A stretch of 20,313 nucleotides of DNA from CAZLGO01 sp964559295 (GTDB lineage: Archaea > Methanobacteriota > Methanobacteria > Methanobacteriales > Methanobacteriaceae), in the NCBI GenBank assembly GCA_964559295.1, contig CAZLGO010000028.1, forward strand, positions 1 to 20,313, in the 5' to 3' direction. A program made the position numbers and the translations under genes. Shown one piece after another: positions 1 through 8,248 of the stretch. The notes beneath the pieces are model-generated. The model was not told where the DNA came from, made no database searches, and saw only the letters and a list, made by a program, of their open reading frames with translations. Numbering within the stretch: the first letter of the stretch is position 1; every line of letters begins with the position of its first letter.

Positions 1-315
1 AGTTTATACTTCCTCCTATTTATGCTTTACGGTATAAGAGATCTTAAATATTAATTATATGTTGAAATTAAATGTACTTTTAGAAACAGAGGATGAATGG
101 TATATTCATAGAGCAAAATGAAGCTGTAAAAATTCTCTGAAAATCACGAGAAATCTAGCACCCTAAAAATATTATTTTCAGCATTATTGAAGCTTTATTG
201 ACAGGTTTTATGCCATAAGATAGGGATTGACCCAACCAACCTTCTATGGGAAGGTTGACGTAAAGACCTCAAGAAGTTTTCAGCAAATACAGGTAGCTGA
301 AGGTTGCCTTTTTGA
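1..315. other. Intergenic region downstream of hemL with hairpins
   Basis: No convincing gene is seen here. The last 90 bases hold two inverted repeats. AACCTTC/GAAGGTT lies at about 238-256, and AAGGTTG/CAACCTT at about 300-322, the second overlapping the hemL stop codon. Read on the minus strand they follow hemL, so they could be transcript 3'-end hairpins. The second carries the GGTTGATCAAAA core that recurs at 2771 and 5888. A 77-codon plus-strand frame (227-460) mostly lies antisense to hemL and is not believed. Confidence 0.5.
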
Positions 316-1584
316 TCAACCTTTTTTAAAGGCTTTTTTCATGGTAAAATCCACAGCATCTAATGTTTTTTGGATATCCGCATTATCGTGCATCATAGAC
401 AAGAAGCAGCATTCAAATTGGGAGGGAGGTATAAATACACCATTTTCAAGGAGTATGTGAAAGTATTTCATGAATTTTTCAGTATCAGAGGACTTTGCAT
501 CTTTATAATCCCAAACATCCTTATCTGTAAAGTAGATCTGAAACATCGAGCTTAAACCTGCGAGTTTGAAATCCAGATTGTTATCATCAAGGATATCTTG
601 GATTCCATCCCTCAGTATATGGCCTTTTCTGTTTAATTTCTCATAAAAATTATTGTTTAACTGTTTTAATGTGATAAGTCCTCCTGTAATCGATATAGGA
701 TTTCCATTAAACGTTCCTGCCTGATAGACATTTCCGGAGGGTGCTATCATCTCCATGATCCTCTCTCTTCCAGCCAAAGCTCCTATTGGAAATCCACCAC
801 CAAGGATCTTTCCTAAGGTTACAAGATCAGGAATCACTCCAAAATATTCCTGTGCCCCACCCTCTGCAATTCTAAAACCTGTTATAACTTCATCAAATAT
901 TAGAACAATATCATTTTCTTGGGTTATTTTACGTAAAACTTCTAAATAACCATTTTTAGGAGGTATACAACCTATGTTTCCCATTATAGGTTCTACAATT
1001 ATGGCTGCAATTTCATCTTTTTCTCTTCCTATTACGTCAAAAACAGCTTCTTCATCATTAAAAGGAATTAGGATAGTATTTTTTGTTGTGTCCTCTGGAA
1101 CACCTGGAGAATCCGGCATTCCAACCGCACCAGAACCTGATTTTACGAGGACGTAATCCTGGGCTCCATGGTATGCACCTTCAAATTTTATGATTTTTGT
1201 TTTTCCTGTAAACGCTCTTGCCAGTCTTATAGCACTCATTGTTGCTTCTGTACCTGAATTCACGAATCTTACCATTTCGGCACATGGAACTTTTTTTACT
1301 ACTAACTTTGCAAGCTCTATTTCTTTTTCTGTTGGTATTCCGTAGGTAGATCCTTTTTCAAGCTGCTTTGAAACTTCGTAAACCACTTTCTCATTCGCAT
1401 GACCAAGAATCAATGGACCATATGCCAGACAGTAATCGATGTAGGAATTACCATCAACATCGAAGATCTTGGAACCCTTCCCTTTTTCTACAAAGAAAGG
1501 AGAAGGTTTATAGGCTCTAACTGGTGAATTCACTCCTCCAGGGAGAAATTCTTTAGCTTCTCTAAATAATTCTTCTGATCTCAT
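316..1584 (-). CDS. hemL: Glutamate-1-semialdehyde 2,1-aminomutase
   Basis: This PLP-dependent enzyme converts glutamate-1-semialdehyde to 5-aminolevulinate, the last step of the C5 route feeding heme-type, cobamide and F430 tetrapyrroles in the cytoplasm. The 422-residue length is usual for the family. Visible signatures are the N-terminal [12 protein letters not shown], the cofactor region [15 protein letters not shown] (109-123), the FDEVITGFR segment (230-238) and the PLP lysine K259 in [11 protein letters not shown]. The ATG at 1584 lies 2 nt after the cbiC stop codon, so the two are almost certainly cotranscribed. Pairing with cbiC fits a tetrapyrrole-supply operon. Related class-III aminotransferases are an alternative, but the GSAM-specific N-terminus makes this call firm. 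Confidence 0.96.
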   Translation of the reverse strand: MRSEELFREAKEFLPGGVNSPVRAYKPSPFFVEKGKGSKIFDVDGNSYIDYCLAYGPLILGHANEKVVYEVSKQLEKGSTYGIPTEKEIELAKLVVKKVPCAEMVRFVNSGTEATMSAIRLARAFTGKTKIIKFEGAYHGAQDYVLVKSGSGAVGMPDSPGVPEDTTKNTILIPFNDEEAVFDVIGREKDEIAAIIVEPIMGNIGCIPPKNGYLEVLRKITQENDIVLIFDEVITGFRIAEGGAQEYFGVIPDLVTLGKILGGGFPIGALAGRERIMEMIAPSGNVYQAGTFNGNPISITGGLITLKQLNNNFYEKLNRKGHILRDGIQDILDDNNLDFKLAGLSSMFQIYFTDKDVWDYKDAKSSDTEKFMKYFHILLENGVFIPPSQFECCFLSMMHDNADIQKTLDAVDFTMKKAFKKG

Positions 1585-1586
1585 TT

Positions 1587-2210
1587 TTATAGCTCCTTAA
1601 GATTGATAAGGGAATTTACAACAGCAACTGCAACAGATGTTCCACCTTTTGGACCTTCTGTTACAATATGTGGTATTTTACTTTCACTAAGAACTTTTTT
1701 AGCCTCAGTTGCACCAACGAATCCTACAGGAACTCCAACAACAGATCGGACTCTCATCTCATGATTTTTGACCAAATCTAAAACTTCAAAAAGAGCAGTT
1801 GGTGAATTTCCAATCACAACGATTCCTTCAAATCCTTCAATCATTGCAACTTTCATAGCTGCTGCTGTGCGGGTTATATCTTCTTTTTTTGCAAGTTTGA
1901 AGGTTTTTTTGTGATCTATATAACATCTGATATTTCCGTCATATTTGTTTATTCCAACTTTGACCATTTTTATGTCTGTTAGAATGTCCTTTTTATCTTT
2001 AATTGCTTTCAAACTCTCAATTACAAAGTCGGAGCTTATCTTGGTTATATCTGCATATTCTACATCTGCAGTTGAGTGAACGATTCTTTCGATTATTGAT
2101 CTTTCTTCTTCTGACAAATGACGTGTTTTATCGCCTATCAAAGATCTCACTATTTTTCTGCTTTTAGATGCTATATTACGCCCCTGTTTTGTTGATGCGC
2201 CCATGAACAT
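1587..2210 (-). CDS. cbiC: Cobalt-precorrin-8 methylmutase (CbiC/CobH family)
   Basis: This enzyme moves the C-11 methyl group to C-12 on the corrin ring, giving cobyrinate or hydrogenobyrinate. In a methanogen it is expected to work in the anaerobic cobalamin pathway. Family signs are the [13 protein letters not shown] segment carrying the presumed catalytic histidine, the motif [11 protein letters not shown] and the C-terminal [13 protein letters not shown] followed by [18 protein letters not shown]. From the ATG at 2210 the protein has 207 residues, close to the roughly 210 usual for CbiC, and a GTGA element precedes that ATG. The frame also stays open to a TTG at 2300, overlapping the upstream RDD gene by 23 nt; that longer 237-aa product cannot be excluded. 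The gene sits between the RDD gene and hemL in one direction. Confidence 0.92.
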   Translation of the reverse strand: MFMGASTKQGRNIASKSRKIVRSLIGDKTRHLSEEERSIIERIVHSTADVEYADITKISSDFVIESLKAIKDKKDILTDIKMVKVGINKYDGNIRCYIDHKKTFKLAKKEDITRTAAAMKVAMIEGFEGIVVIGNSPTALFEVLDLVKNHEMRVRSVVGVPVGFVGATEAKKVLSESKIPHIVTEGPKGGTSVAVAVVNSLINLKEL

Positions 2211-2277
2211 GATTGTCACTTTGTTTGATTTTTTATTTTTTAAATGAGCTAAATAGCAATTTGGGAATTCTTCAAAA

Positions 2278-2721
2278 TCATCTTTGTTTTCCTGTTTCAA
2301 CTACCGTATTTGCAATTCTATCCATAAATCGCTGTTTTGAATCTTTTTTTATAATAAAACCAATTTTTCGTTTTGGATCCTTCTCGATGAAGCCAAATAA
2401 AACGTCTAAAATAAGAGGTATCCAGTGAACCTTAGATAGATTTCTTATAAAAGCGTGTTCATATGTCATCTCACCATTAAGAGCAATGACTTTGAGTTTT
2501 ATTATTTTTTTACCTATTGTTGTGCCCTTTTTCCCTTCCATATAAGTAAAATATCCAAGGATCACAAAAGCTGCCACTAAAAGCCAGTAGTTAAACAAAA
2601 AGAAAGCACCTGTCACTATGATCAGTGGATACATTATAACAGCTATAAGCCACATTACAATCATTAAAATTACAAAATCAATCGCTATGGCAAAAAATCT
2701 TCTAACCCATAGGTTTTGCAT
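2278..2721 (-). CDS. RDD family membrane protein
   Basis: This small integral membrane protein of unknown substrate has 147 residues from the ATG chosen here. The N-terminus MQNLWVRRFFAIAIDFV shows the arginine/aspartate pattern that names the RDD family. Two or three hydrophobic segments follow (about 9-30, 35-60 and possibly one near 95-110). The family motif GTTIGKKIIKLKV comes next, and the C-terminal RFMDRIANTVVE completes the signature. The frame can be extended to an ATG at 2805. Those extra 28 codons are read from the antisense of an intergenic repeat (2771-2793), so the downstream start is preferred; a GTG at 2739 is another option. The 3' end reaches toward cbiC, suggesting cotranscription. 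RDD proteins have been linked to ion transport in some bacteria, but nothing here fixes the role. Confidence 0.85.
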   Translation of the reverse strand: MQNLWVRRFFAIAIDFVILMIVMWLIAVIMYPLIIVTGAFFLFNYWLLVAAFVILGYFTYMEGKKGTTIGKKIIKLKVIALNGEMTYEHAFIRNLSKVHWIPLILDVLFGFIEKDPKRKIGFIIKKDSKQRFMDRIANTVVETGKQR

Positions 2722-2770
2722 CTTATTTTTTATATTCACTTGGTCACGTCCATTAAAACAGCCTTTTAAT

Positions 2771-2793
2771 AAAGGTTGATCAAAACATTTTGT
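2771..2793 (+). repeat. Dispersed intergenic repeat, copy 1
   Basis: This 23-base stretch, core GGTTGATCAAAACATTTTGT, is identical to 5888-5910. It is preceded by a CCTTT/AAAGG hairpin. Further on, at about 2841-2883, come TTTTATTA, AAGTTCTT, GGAT and an AACCC...GGGTT inverted repeat in the same order as in copy 2, separated here by an extra hairpin. Confidence 0.7.
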
Positions 2794-2819
2794 AAAATTT
2801 TGCAATTATCGTTGCAGGT

Positions 2820-2840
2820 TTGCTGAACGTTGTTCAGCAA
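2820..2840. repeat. Perfect 9-bp hairpin between the RDD gene and hypE
   Basis: Arms TTGCTGAAC and GTTCAGCAA are exact complements around a 3-nt loop, followed on the plus strand by TTTTTATTAT. No plus-strand gene ends here, so it is not an obvious terminator. It lies inside copy 1 of the dispersed repeat, where copy 2 has only a few bases. Confidence 0.75.
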
Positions 2841-2884
2841 TTTTTATTATAAGTTCTTGGATTAACCCCATATCTTATGGGTTC

Positions 2885-3895
2885 TTAGCAGACTCTTGGC
2901 ACAGGATCAGCTATTGGAGCCTCTATAATCCTTTTTCCACCAAGAGAGGTCTCAAGGATCACGTGATTATCTTCTGTAACTTCTCCTATTATCTGGGCAT
3001 CTTTTCCATATTTTGTCTTTTTAATGGCTTTTAGGATTTCTTCTGCTCTATCCTCTTCAACACCCATTACAACTTTACCTTCATTGGCAACTTCATATGG
3101 ATCAATGCCCAACATTTCAGATACAGCCAAAACTTCCTCTTTTATGGGAACATCATCTTCATAAATAAGTATACCAACATCAGACTTAGATGCAAGCTCG
3201 TTTAAGGTATTAGCAAGTCCTCCTCTTGTAGGGTCTTTCATAGCCTTTACTCCTCCAATTTTCAACGCTTTCTCCACTATTTTCCCTATAGGTGCGACAT
3301 CGGATCTCAGATCTGTATCGAAGCCAAATCCTTCACGATACGACATCAATGCAATCCCATGATCCCCTATACTTCCACTTAATATGATCTTGTCCCCAAC
3401 TTCAAGTCCAGAATCCCTTGTAACCTCTCCATTGTTAACTATCCCAATACCAGTTGTGGATATTATGATGTTATCCAGCGTTTCCTTTTCCATAACCTTT
3501 GTATCACCTGTTATTATGGCTACATCAGCTTCTTTACAAACTTCATCCATAGACCTTATTATGTTCTCAAGATCATTACCTGAAAAACCCTCTCTTATTA
3601 CCATCGCATTTGCAATTGCAATGGGTTTTGCCCCCATTACAGCAACATCATTTATGGTTCCTGCAGCAGATAGCCTTCCAATATCCCCTCCAGGAAAGAA
3701 AATGGGACTTATTGTGTGACTATCAGTACTAATTACAATATCAAATCCATCCAATGGAATCGTAGCTCCATCATCAAGCTCTTCAAGCCCAACTCCGCCA
3801 TTGACATTTTTGTTATTTATGTTGTTGAGTATGATATCAGATATGAGAGTCTGCATCATCTCTCCGCCAGCACCATGTGACATTGTGATTTTCAA
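2885..3895 (-). CDS. hypE: Hydrogenase maturation protein HypE
   Basis: HypE dehydrates a carbamoyl group carried on its C-terminal cysteine to thiocyanate. Together with HypF it supplies the CN ligands of the [NiFe] hydrogenase active site, in the cytoplasm. The protein has the AIR-synthase-like fold signatures MSHGAGGE at the start, STDSHTISPIFFPGGDIGRL, GDTKVMEKE and DPTRGGLANTLNE. It ends in PRVC, with the essential terminal cysteine. The start was set at the TTG at 3895, just before KITMSHGAGG, because an AGGTGGT ribosome binding site precedes it. The TATA box at 3941-3950 would also start transcription near 3918, excluding the upstream ATG candidates (3976 and others). That gives 336 residues, normal for HypE. 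[NiFe] hydrogenases are expected in a hydrogenotrophic methanogen. Confidence 0.96.
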   Translation of the reverse strand: MKITMSHGAGGEMMQTLISDIILNNINNKNVNGGVGLEELDDGATIPLDGFDIVISTDSHTISPIFFPGGDIGRLSAAGTINDVAVMGAKPIAIANAMVIREGFSGNDLENIIRSMDEVCKEADVAIITGDTKVMEKETLDNIIISTTGIGIVNNGEVTRDSGLEVGDKIILSGSIGDHGIALMSYREGFGFDTDLRSDVAPIGKIVEKALKIGGVKAMKDPTRGGLANTLNELASKSDVGILIYEDDVPIKEEVLAVSEMLGIDPYEVANEGKVVMGVEEDRAEEILKAIKKTKYGKDAQIIGEVTEDNHVILETSLGGKRIIEAPIADPVPRVC

Positions 3896-3940
3896 AGATA
3901 CCACCTGTTTCTTATGATAATAGTTCATATTGATCACCAT

Positions 3941-3950
3941 ATTTATAAAT
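3941..3950. promoter_or_regulatory. Self-complementary TATA box between hypE and rps8e
   Basis: ATTTATAAAT reads the same on both strands. Transcription starting about 25 nt away would begin near 3918 on the minus strand (leader about 20 nt to the hypE TTG) and near 3973 on the plus strand (leader about 40 nt to the rps8e ATG). One TATA element could therefore serve both divergent genes. No strong BRE is visible on either side. Confidence 0.55.
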
Positions 3951-4012
3951 AGATGTTTCCATAGACTAACTAACAACCTTGTAACAGATTGATCTACGAG
4001 AGAGGTGATATG

Positions 4013-4393
4013 ATGGCAACGTGGCAGGGAAGATCACTAAGAAAACCTAGTGGCGGACGGATAAAACTTTATAGAAGAAAAAGAAAAGCTGAATTTGGAA
4101 GAGATCCAGCAGAGACTAAAATTGATGATAGAAAAATCAAAAAGATCAAGACAAGAGGCGGAAATAGGAAAATAAGACTTGTAACTGATAGAAAGATCAA
4201 TGTGGTAGATCCCAAGTCAAACAAAATAGAAGTTGCAGAAATTTTAAATGTTATTGAAAATAAGGCAAATCCTCATTTCGCACGTCGGAATATAATAACA
4301 AAAGGGGCTGTAGTTGAAACAAGCCTCGGAAAGGTTAAAGTAACATCAAGACCAGGTCAAAACGGTGTAATAAATGGTGTGTTGATTGTCTGA
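4013..4393 (+). CDS. rps8e: 30S ribosomal protein S8e
   Basis: This small-subunit ribosomal protein is found in archaea and eukaryotes but not bacteria. The N-terminus [16 protein letters not shown] is highly diagnostic, and the very basic composition and 126-residue length match archaeal S8e. The start is the second of two adjacent ATGs: GAGAGGTGAT at 4000-4009 leaves a short, workable spacing to 4013, and family members begin MA-WQGRS. The open frame back to a TTG at 3989 runs through the ribosome binding site and is rejected. It is the first gene of the plus-strand unit and overlaps the start region of the PolB2 gene by up to 8 nt. Confidence 0.97.
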   Translation: MATWQGRSLRKPSGGRIKLYRRKRKAEFGRDPAETKIDDRKIKKIKTRGGNRKIRLVTDRKINVVDPKSNKIEVAEILNVIENKANPHFARRNIITKGAVVETSLGKVKVTSRPGQNGVINGVLIV

Positions 4394-5063
4394 GGAGATA
4401 ACTTCAAATTTGCAAAAACAGGTTTTAGAGAAGGCGGAAGAGTTTCTAAATATTGTAAATCAAAGCTTGCCCAAAGGCATGGAACTGGAGTTTGAGGGAT
4501 TTTACAGGCGAGGTTTTTTTGTTACAAAAAAAAGATACGCTCTTATAGAAGATGAAAATATAGTTGTAAAGGGATTAGAACTTGTAAGGAGAGATTGGGC
4601 ACCTGTAGCCAAAAAGACTCAGCAGGAAGTTCTTGTTGCGATATTGAAGGAAGGATCTCCCGAAAAGGCAAAAAAAATCATAAAAAGAGTCATAAAAGAT
4701 ATAGAAGACAGGAATATCCCACCAGAGGACCTTGTAATACACACGCAACTCACCAAAGATCCAGAAGAATATGTTCAAAAGGCCCCACACGTTTTAGCTG
4801 CACGAAAAGCTATAAAAAGAGGCAGAAAAATAGAAAGAGGCTCAATTATAAGATATATTGTAGTTAAGGGGAAGGATCCCATAAGCAAACGGGCAGAACC
4901 TATAGAGGACGTTGATGTTTCGGATTATGATCCTGCTTACTATATAGAAAATCAAGTATTTCCAGCAGTCTCAAGAATAATAGATGCTTTGGGATATTCT
5001 GAAAAAGATATAATACACAAAGAAAAACAAAGCAAACTCGACGTGTATTTTGACCCAAAATAG
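4386..5063 (+). CDS. polB2: DNA polymerase family B, C-terminal subunit (split PolB2)
   Basis: This is a separate gene for the last part of an archaeal family B DNA polymerase. The 225 residues correspond to the region after the catalytic YxDTD motif: the palm element FVTKKRYAL (about 46-54), [10 protein letters not shown] (65-74), and the thumb segments [19 protein letters not shown] and [14 protein letters not shown]. The exonuclease domain and catalytic aspartates are absent, so it should be inactive without a PolB1 partner encoded elsewhere. Such a split enzyme is established for Methanothermobacter thermautotrophicus, whose PolB2 is of similar size. The last residues contain QSKLDVYF (215-222), a textbook PCNA-interacting (PIP) box. 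The start is uncertain: TTG at 4386 overlaps rps8e, while TTG at 4410 is better placed after GAGGAGAT. Confidence 0.95.
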   Translation: MSEEITSNLQKQVLEKAEEFLNIVNQSLPKGMELEFEGFYRRGFFVTKKRYALIEDENIVVKGLELVRRDWAPVAKKTQQEVLVAILKEGSPEKAKKIIKRVIKDIEDRNIPPEDLVIHTQLTKDPEEYVQKAPHVLAARKAIKRGRKIERGSIIRYIVVKGKDPISKRAEPIEDVDVSDYDPAYYIENQVFPAVSRIIDALGYSEKDIIHKEKQSKLDVYFDPK

Positions 5064-5167
5064 AAATGGTTGAGGATGAATCAAGTTTTATTCAAAGTTT
5101 TTCATCAAGTTTCAGGGGATTTGATGGAAGTGTGGCATGAGTCTTTCAGACTTAATAGGTGTTGGTA

Positions 5168-5848
5168 ATGTTAAAGGCAGTATTTTTTGACATCGATAAC
5201 ACTTTGTATGATACTTCAAATTTTGCAAAATCTGCAAGAAAAGCAGCTATCAAAGCAATGGTTGATGCTGGATTGCCTCTTTCACCTAAAGATGCATATT
5301 TTCTTCTTAAAGACATAATCAAAGAAAAAGGTTCGAACTATGATAAACACTTCAATGTCTTGACAAAGAGGGTCTTGGGACATGAAAACCCTATGCTGAT
5401 AGCCCTGGGGATGATCACTTACCATAACGTCAAATTTGCATTGCTTCGACCCTTTCCACATACTACATCAACCTTAATCTATCTGAAGAACAAAGGATAC
5501 CATCTTGGGGTTATTTCAAATGGAATAACCATAAAACAATGGGAAAAACTGATAAGACTTGGACTTCATCATTTCTTTGATCAGGTTGTAACCTCTGATG
5601 AAGCAGGATATGAAAAACCACATAAAGAGATCTTTGAACTTGCACTAAAAAGGACGGGATGCAAAGCAGAAAAGTCTGTTATGGTCGGTAACAATTTCAA
5701 TGAGGATATATTAGGGGCTATTAATGTTGGAATGTCTGCAATATTGGTAAATTCCAAACTAACAGAATCAGAAAGAAAATATGTTAAAAAAGAAAACATT
5801 GAAATTGACGTTGTATCTAATATAGGTGAACTCAAAGATATTTTATAA
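5168..5848 (+). CDS. HAD superfamily hydrolase
   Basis: This is a haloacid dehalogenase-type phosphatase of 226 residues. Motif I is VFFDIDNTLYD near the N-terminus, with both nucleophile/acid aspartates. Motif II is VISNG, motif III the lysine in the YEKPHKEIF segment, and motif IV VGNNFNEDILGA. A helical cap lies between motifs I and II, as in the phosphoglycolate phosphatase/CTE7-like group. The ATG at 5168 is preferred because AGGTGTTGGTA precedes it; a GTG at 5159 is in frame. It follows polB2 by 104 nt without an obvious promoter and may be cotranscribed. The substrate cannot be read from the sequence. Confidence 0.9.
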   Translation: MLKAVFFDIDNTLYDTSNFAKSARKAAIKAMVDAGLPLSPKDAYFLLKDIIKEKGSNYDKHFNVLTKRVLGHENPMLIALGMITYHNVKFALLRPFPHTTSTLIYLKNKGYHLGVISNGITIKQWEKLIRLGLHHFFDQVVTSDEAGYEKPHKEIFELALKRTGCKAEKSVMVGNNFNEDILGAINVGMSAILVNSKLTESERKYVKKENIEIDVVSNIGELKDIL

Positions 5849-5876
5849 CTACCCTTTGTGAGAGCGTTGACGTACA

Positions 5877-5956
5877 ACCTTTTAGAAAAAGGTTGATCAA
5901 AACATTTTGTGAACTTTTATTAAAAGTTCTTTGGATGAACCCTTTTTAAAGGATTG
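5877..5956 (+). repeat. Dispersed intergenic repeat, copy 2
   Basis: This element fills the gap between the HAD and AAA+ genes. It begins with a perfect 8-bp hairpin (AACCTTTT, 3-nt loop, AAAAGGTT), continues as GATCAAAACATTTTGT, then CTTTTATTAAAAG and AAGTTCTTTGGAT, and ends with an AACCC...GGATT near-palindrome containing CCTTTTTAAAGG. The first 23 bases of the shared part (5888-5910) are identical to 2771-2793. It could act as a 3' end for the HAD transcript and may hold the TATA element of the next gene. Confidence 0.65.
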
Positions 5957-6018
5957 GTGACCTTCTGTCGCCTGCATTTTCCTAAAAGTTTATTTCAATG
6001 TTTGTTTCCGGTGATGGT

Positions 6019-7572
6019 ATGGATTATTATCATGATGCTAAGATGGAAAAGATCCTTAAGATCCTAAAACAGCCAAAATCTCTTGAGGAAATTGATCTAT
6101 CAGACACTTTCGTGAAAGATTTGGTTTTGAAGGTTATCTCAAGCTATGGTACAATAAAAGTAAGCAGAATAAATGAAATAACAGGGCTTCACTGGGATAT
6201 CTTAGAAGAGGTTTTGCGTGAAATTGAGAAAGATGAGTTTTGCGCACCAACAGCAGGAGGATTTTTGTTTTCAAGTGTTGAGTATACCATAACAAAAAAA
6301 GGTCGTGAAAAAGCCAGAAGAATTCTCGAAGAGAACCCTTACATAGGTATTGCCCCTGTTTCGTATGAAAATTATTACAACATGATGGAAGCCCAGATGA
6401 AGGGCAGACTCCCCATTAAGATACCCTCTGAGGTTATCAAAAATGCTTTTGAGGATGTTGTGGGTATTGGGTATGCAAAAAGAGCATTAGTTGAAGCATG
6501 TACAATTGGAAAAGGAGTTTTTGTTTATGGACCGCCAGGGACTGGTAAAACATTCCTTGTGAGTAAGATGTCTGATCTTCTACCACCTATTGCGATCCCA
6601 AAGTACATTGAGGTTGGCGGTCGTGTAATTCAACTTTACGATCCGGAGTTCCATAAAGCCTGTTATGAACAGCCACAGGATCCAAGATGGATCAAGATAT
6701 ATGCTCCTTTCGTATTCACAGGAGCTGAACTTAGCCTAAATAAACTTGAAACAATGTATAATCCAAGCAAAGGCTTATATGAAACGTCTCCAATCATAAA
6801 AGCAAATGGTGGAATACTCCTAATTGATGATTTGGGAAGACAGAGAGATGATCATGAACTCATTTTAAATAGACTTATTGTACCCATGGAAAACAAAAAA
6901 GATGTTATTTATGTTAGGGGGGTTCCAGTAACTGTGCACAGTCATTTCATACCTGTGTTTTCTACCAATTTGGATATAAGTATAATGGACGAGGCTCATC
7001 TAAGGCGGGCACCATTGCACATTTTCCTTAAAAATCCTTCTCCTGAGGAAGTAGCAGAAGTTTTTAAGAGGAATCTGGACTTTATTGGTGAAGAATATGA
7101 TGAGAGTATATTAAAAAGATTTATGAGAGTTTACACTCCATTTTCTGATGGAGGAGAGGGTCTCCAACCAAGTTTTGCTCATGCAAGGGATGTTGCGGAA
7201 ATTGCCCAAGCTGTTCGCATAAATCAGGGAAAAAATAAATTGACTGTGGGTATTCTGGAAGAAGCACTCAAAAAACATGTCTTAATTGCACTTCAAAGGA
7301 TGAATATCGATATATCAAAGATCGCAAAGAAGATACGCTCTTTTCGGATAAAAACAAAAAATATGGAAAAGGCGTATGCTGTTTTTAGAGAATACGGTGC
7401 AGATGGAATTTCATATGAGGTAGATGCCTTGATTGTAGATGTGGAGGAAGGTATAACTCCTGTACAATTATTGGAGTATCTGTATGAGAAGAACATTCCA
7501 GTAGAAAAAATCGAGATAATTGGAGAATCAGAAAAAGAACTACGGGAGATAGTCCTTCAAGAAAAACCTTAA
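6019..7572 (+). CDS. AAA+ ATPase with N-terminal winged-helix-like region
   Basis: This 517-residue soluble ATPase has no assigned function. Residues 1 to about 110 resemble a helical/winged-helix region (IKVSRINEITGL, then ITKKGREKARRIL). The AAA+ core follows: Walker A GPPGTGKT at 171-178, the family motif LYDPEFH with DPRW, Walker B GGILLIDDLGRQ at 264-275, sensor-1-like VFSTNLD and an arginine-rich EAHLRR. The last ~90 residues form an additional small domain. In memory the best match is a bacterial and archaeal family often found beside type IV or Tad pilus genes, but no pilus gene is in this window. It is not a typical MoxR or chelatase BchI/CobS protein. GGTGAT at 6010-6015 supports the ATG at 6019 over the one at 5998. 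The gene ends 10 nt before the SemiSWEET gene. Confidence 0.85.
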   Translation: MDYYHDAKMEKILKILKQPKSLEEIDLSDTFVKDLVLKVISSYGTIKVSRINEITGLHWDILEEVLREIEKDEFCAPTAGGFLFSSVEYTITKKGREKARRILEENPYIGIAPVSYENYYNMMEAQMKGRLPIKIPSEVIKNAFEDVVGIGYAKRALVEACTIGKGVFVYGPPGTGKTFLVSKMSDLLPPIAIPKYIEVGGRVIQLYDPEFHKACYEQPQDPRWIKIYAPFVFTGAELSLNKLETMYNPSKGLYETSPIIKANGGILLIDDLGRQRDDHELILNRLIVPMENKKDVIYVRGVPVTVHSHFIPVFSTNLDISIMDEAHLRRAPLHIFLKNPSPEEVAEVFKRNLDFIGEEYDESILKRFMRVYTPFSDGGEGLQPSFAHARDVAEIAQAVRINQGKNKLTVGILEEALKKHVLIALQRMNIDISKIAKKIRSFRIKTKNMEKAYAVFREYGADGISYEVDALIVDVEEGITPVQLLEYLYEKNIPVEKIEIIGESEKELREIVLQEKP

Positions 7573-7582
7573 CATTGATAAA

Positions 7583-7861
7583 ATGACCCCAATCGAAACT
7601 ATTGGTTTAATCGCAAGTTTGACTGCTATATTGATGTTTGCAAGCCCTATCGCACAGATTAAAAGTATAATAAGAAATAAGACATCTGATGGAATCTCAC
7701 CAGTTATCTATATGACAATGGCGATAAACTGCTCCTTTTGGACCATCTATGGCATAGGGATGCATGATATTTATATTATAACCCCAAACATGCTTGGGAT
7801 CATACTGGGACTTGTGACACTCATTGTAATCTACAGTTATAGGCAAAAACCATGTTTATAA
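7583..7861 (+). CDS. SemiSWEET-type PQ-loop transporter
   Basis: This is a 92-residue, three-helix membrane protein of the SemiSWEET/MtN3 family. These proteins dimerise and carry small sugars or similar solutes across the membrane. The helices are at about 5-24, 41-59 and 65-86. The conserved proline-containing first helix SPIAQI leads into the basic loop RNKTSDGISP. NCSFWTIYG in the second helix and the asparagine of ITPNMLGIILG in the third correspond to the solute-pocket positions of the family. The ATG at 7583 lies 10 nt after the AAA+ stop codon, so the two are probably on one transcript, though no strong ribosome binding site is visible. The solute is unknown. Confidence 0.88.
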   Translation: MTPIETIGLIASLTAILMFASPIAQIKSIIRNKTSDGISPVIYMTMAINCSFWTIYGIGMHDIYIITPNMLGIILGLVTLIVIYSYRQKPCL

Positions 7862-8248
7862 CTGTAAAAGAGGAAAGAAAATTAATCAAAGACTTTTCTG
7901 AGAGCTATTGATCTGAAAACGACAATATCAACACCAATCGGACAATGTTAATTTAATGGGATCTGATCATGATAAAAACATGCAAGAAACACTCTTTCTA
8001 ACGTGCCGTTAACATGCTTACAAGTACTTTTAATTATTCGGCTGATTATAGCATCATCCTATATATTTGGAGATATCTCACATTTGAAGTCCAGTTAAAT
8101 AAATCAAAGCATTAATTTGAAGTATTTCTTCTTAAAGGTTTCTACAGAGCATTATCAAAAATTTTGTTGAAGACTGCTTTTAACTCTTAATAACTTTAAA
8201 AAACTATTTGATTGGATATTCATAAAATGTGGATGGTAAAAACTCGAT
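7862..8248. other. Gene-free AT-rich intergenic stretch
   Basis: This 387-base gap lies between two convergent genes, the SemiSWEET gene and the repeat-rich secreted protein. I see no coding frame, tRNA, strong hairpin or tandem repeat in it. T-runs around 8160-8200 could end transcription. Confidence 0.4.

Noticed and set aside
2721..2805. N-terminal extension of the RDD protein to the ATG at 2805
   Set aside because: The added codons come from the antisense of an intergenic repeat, and the family's RRFFAIAID start follows directly after the ATG at 2721.
3384..3719. 111-codon plus-strand frame antisense to hypE
   Set aside because: It lies fully inside a strongly conserved gene on the other strand, without a ribosome binding site or family features.
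5066..5140. Possible 24-codon ORF between polB2 and the HAD gene
   Set aside because: It starts with ATG and has plausible codons, but lacks a ribosome binding site and any recognisable motif. The length is well within chance.
6019..7572. AAA+ protein considered as the ATPase partner (CobS/BchI-like) of the CobN-like protein
   Set aside because: Its motifs fit a different AAA+ family, and it is over 4 kb away in a separate transcription unit.
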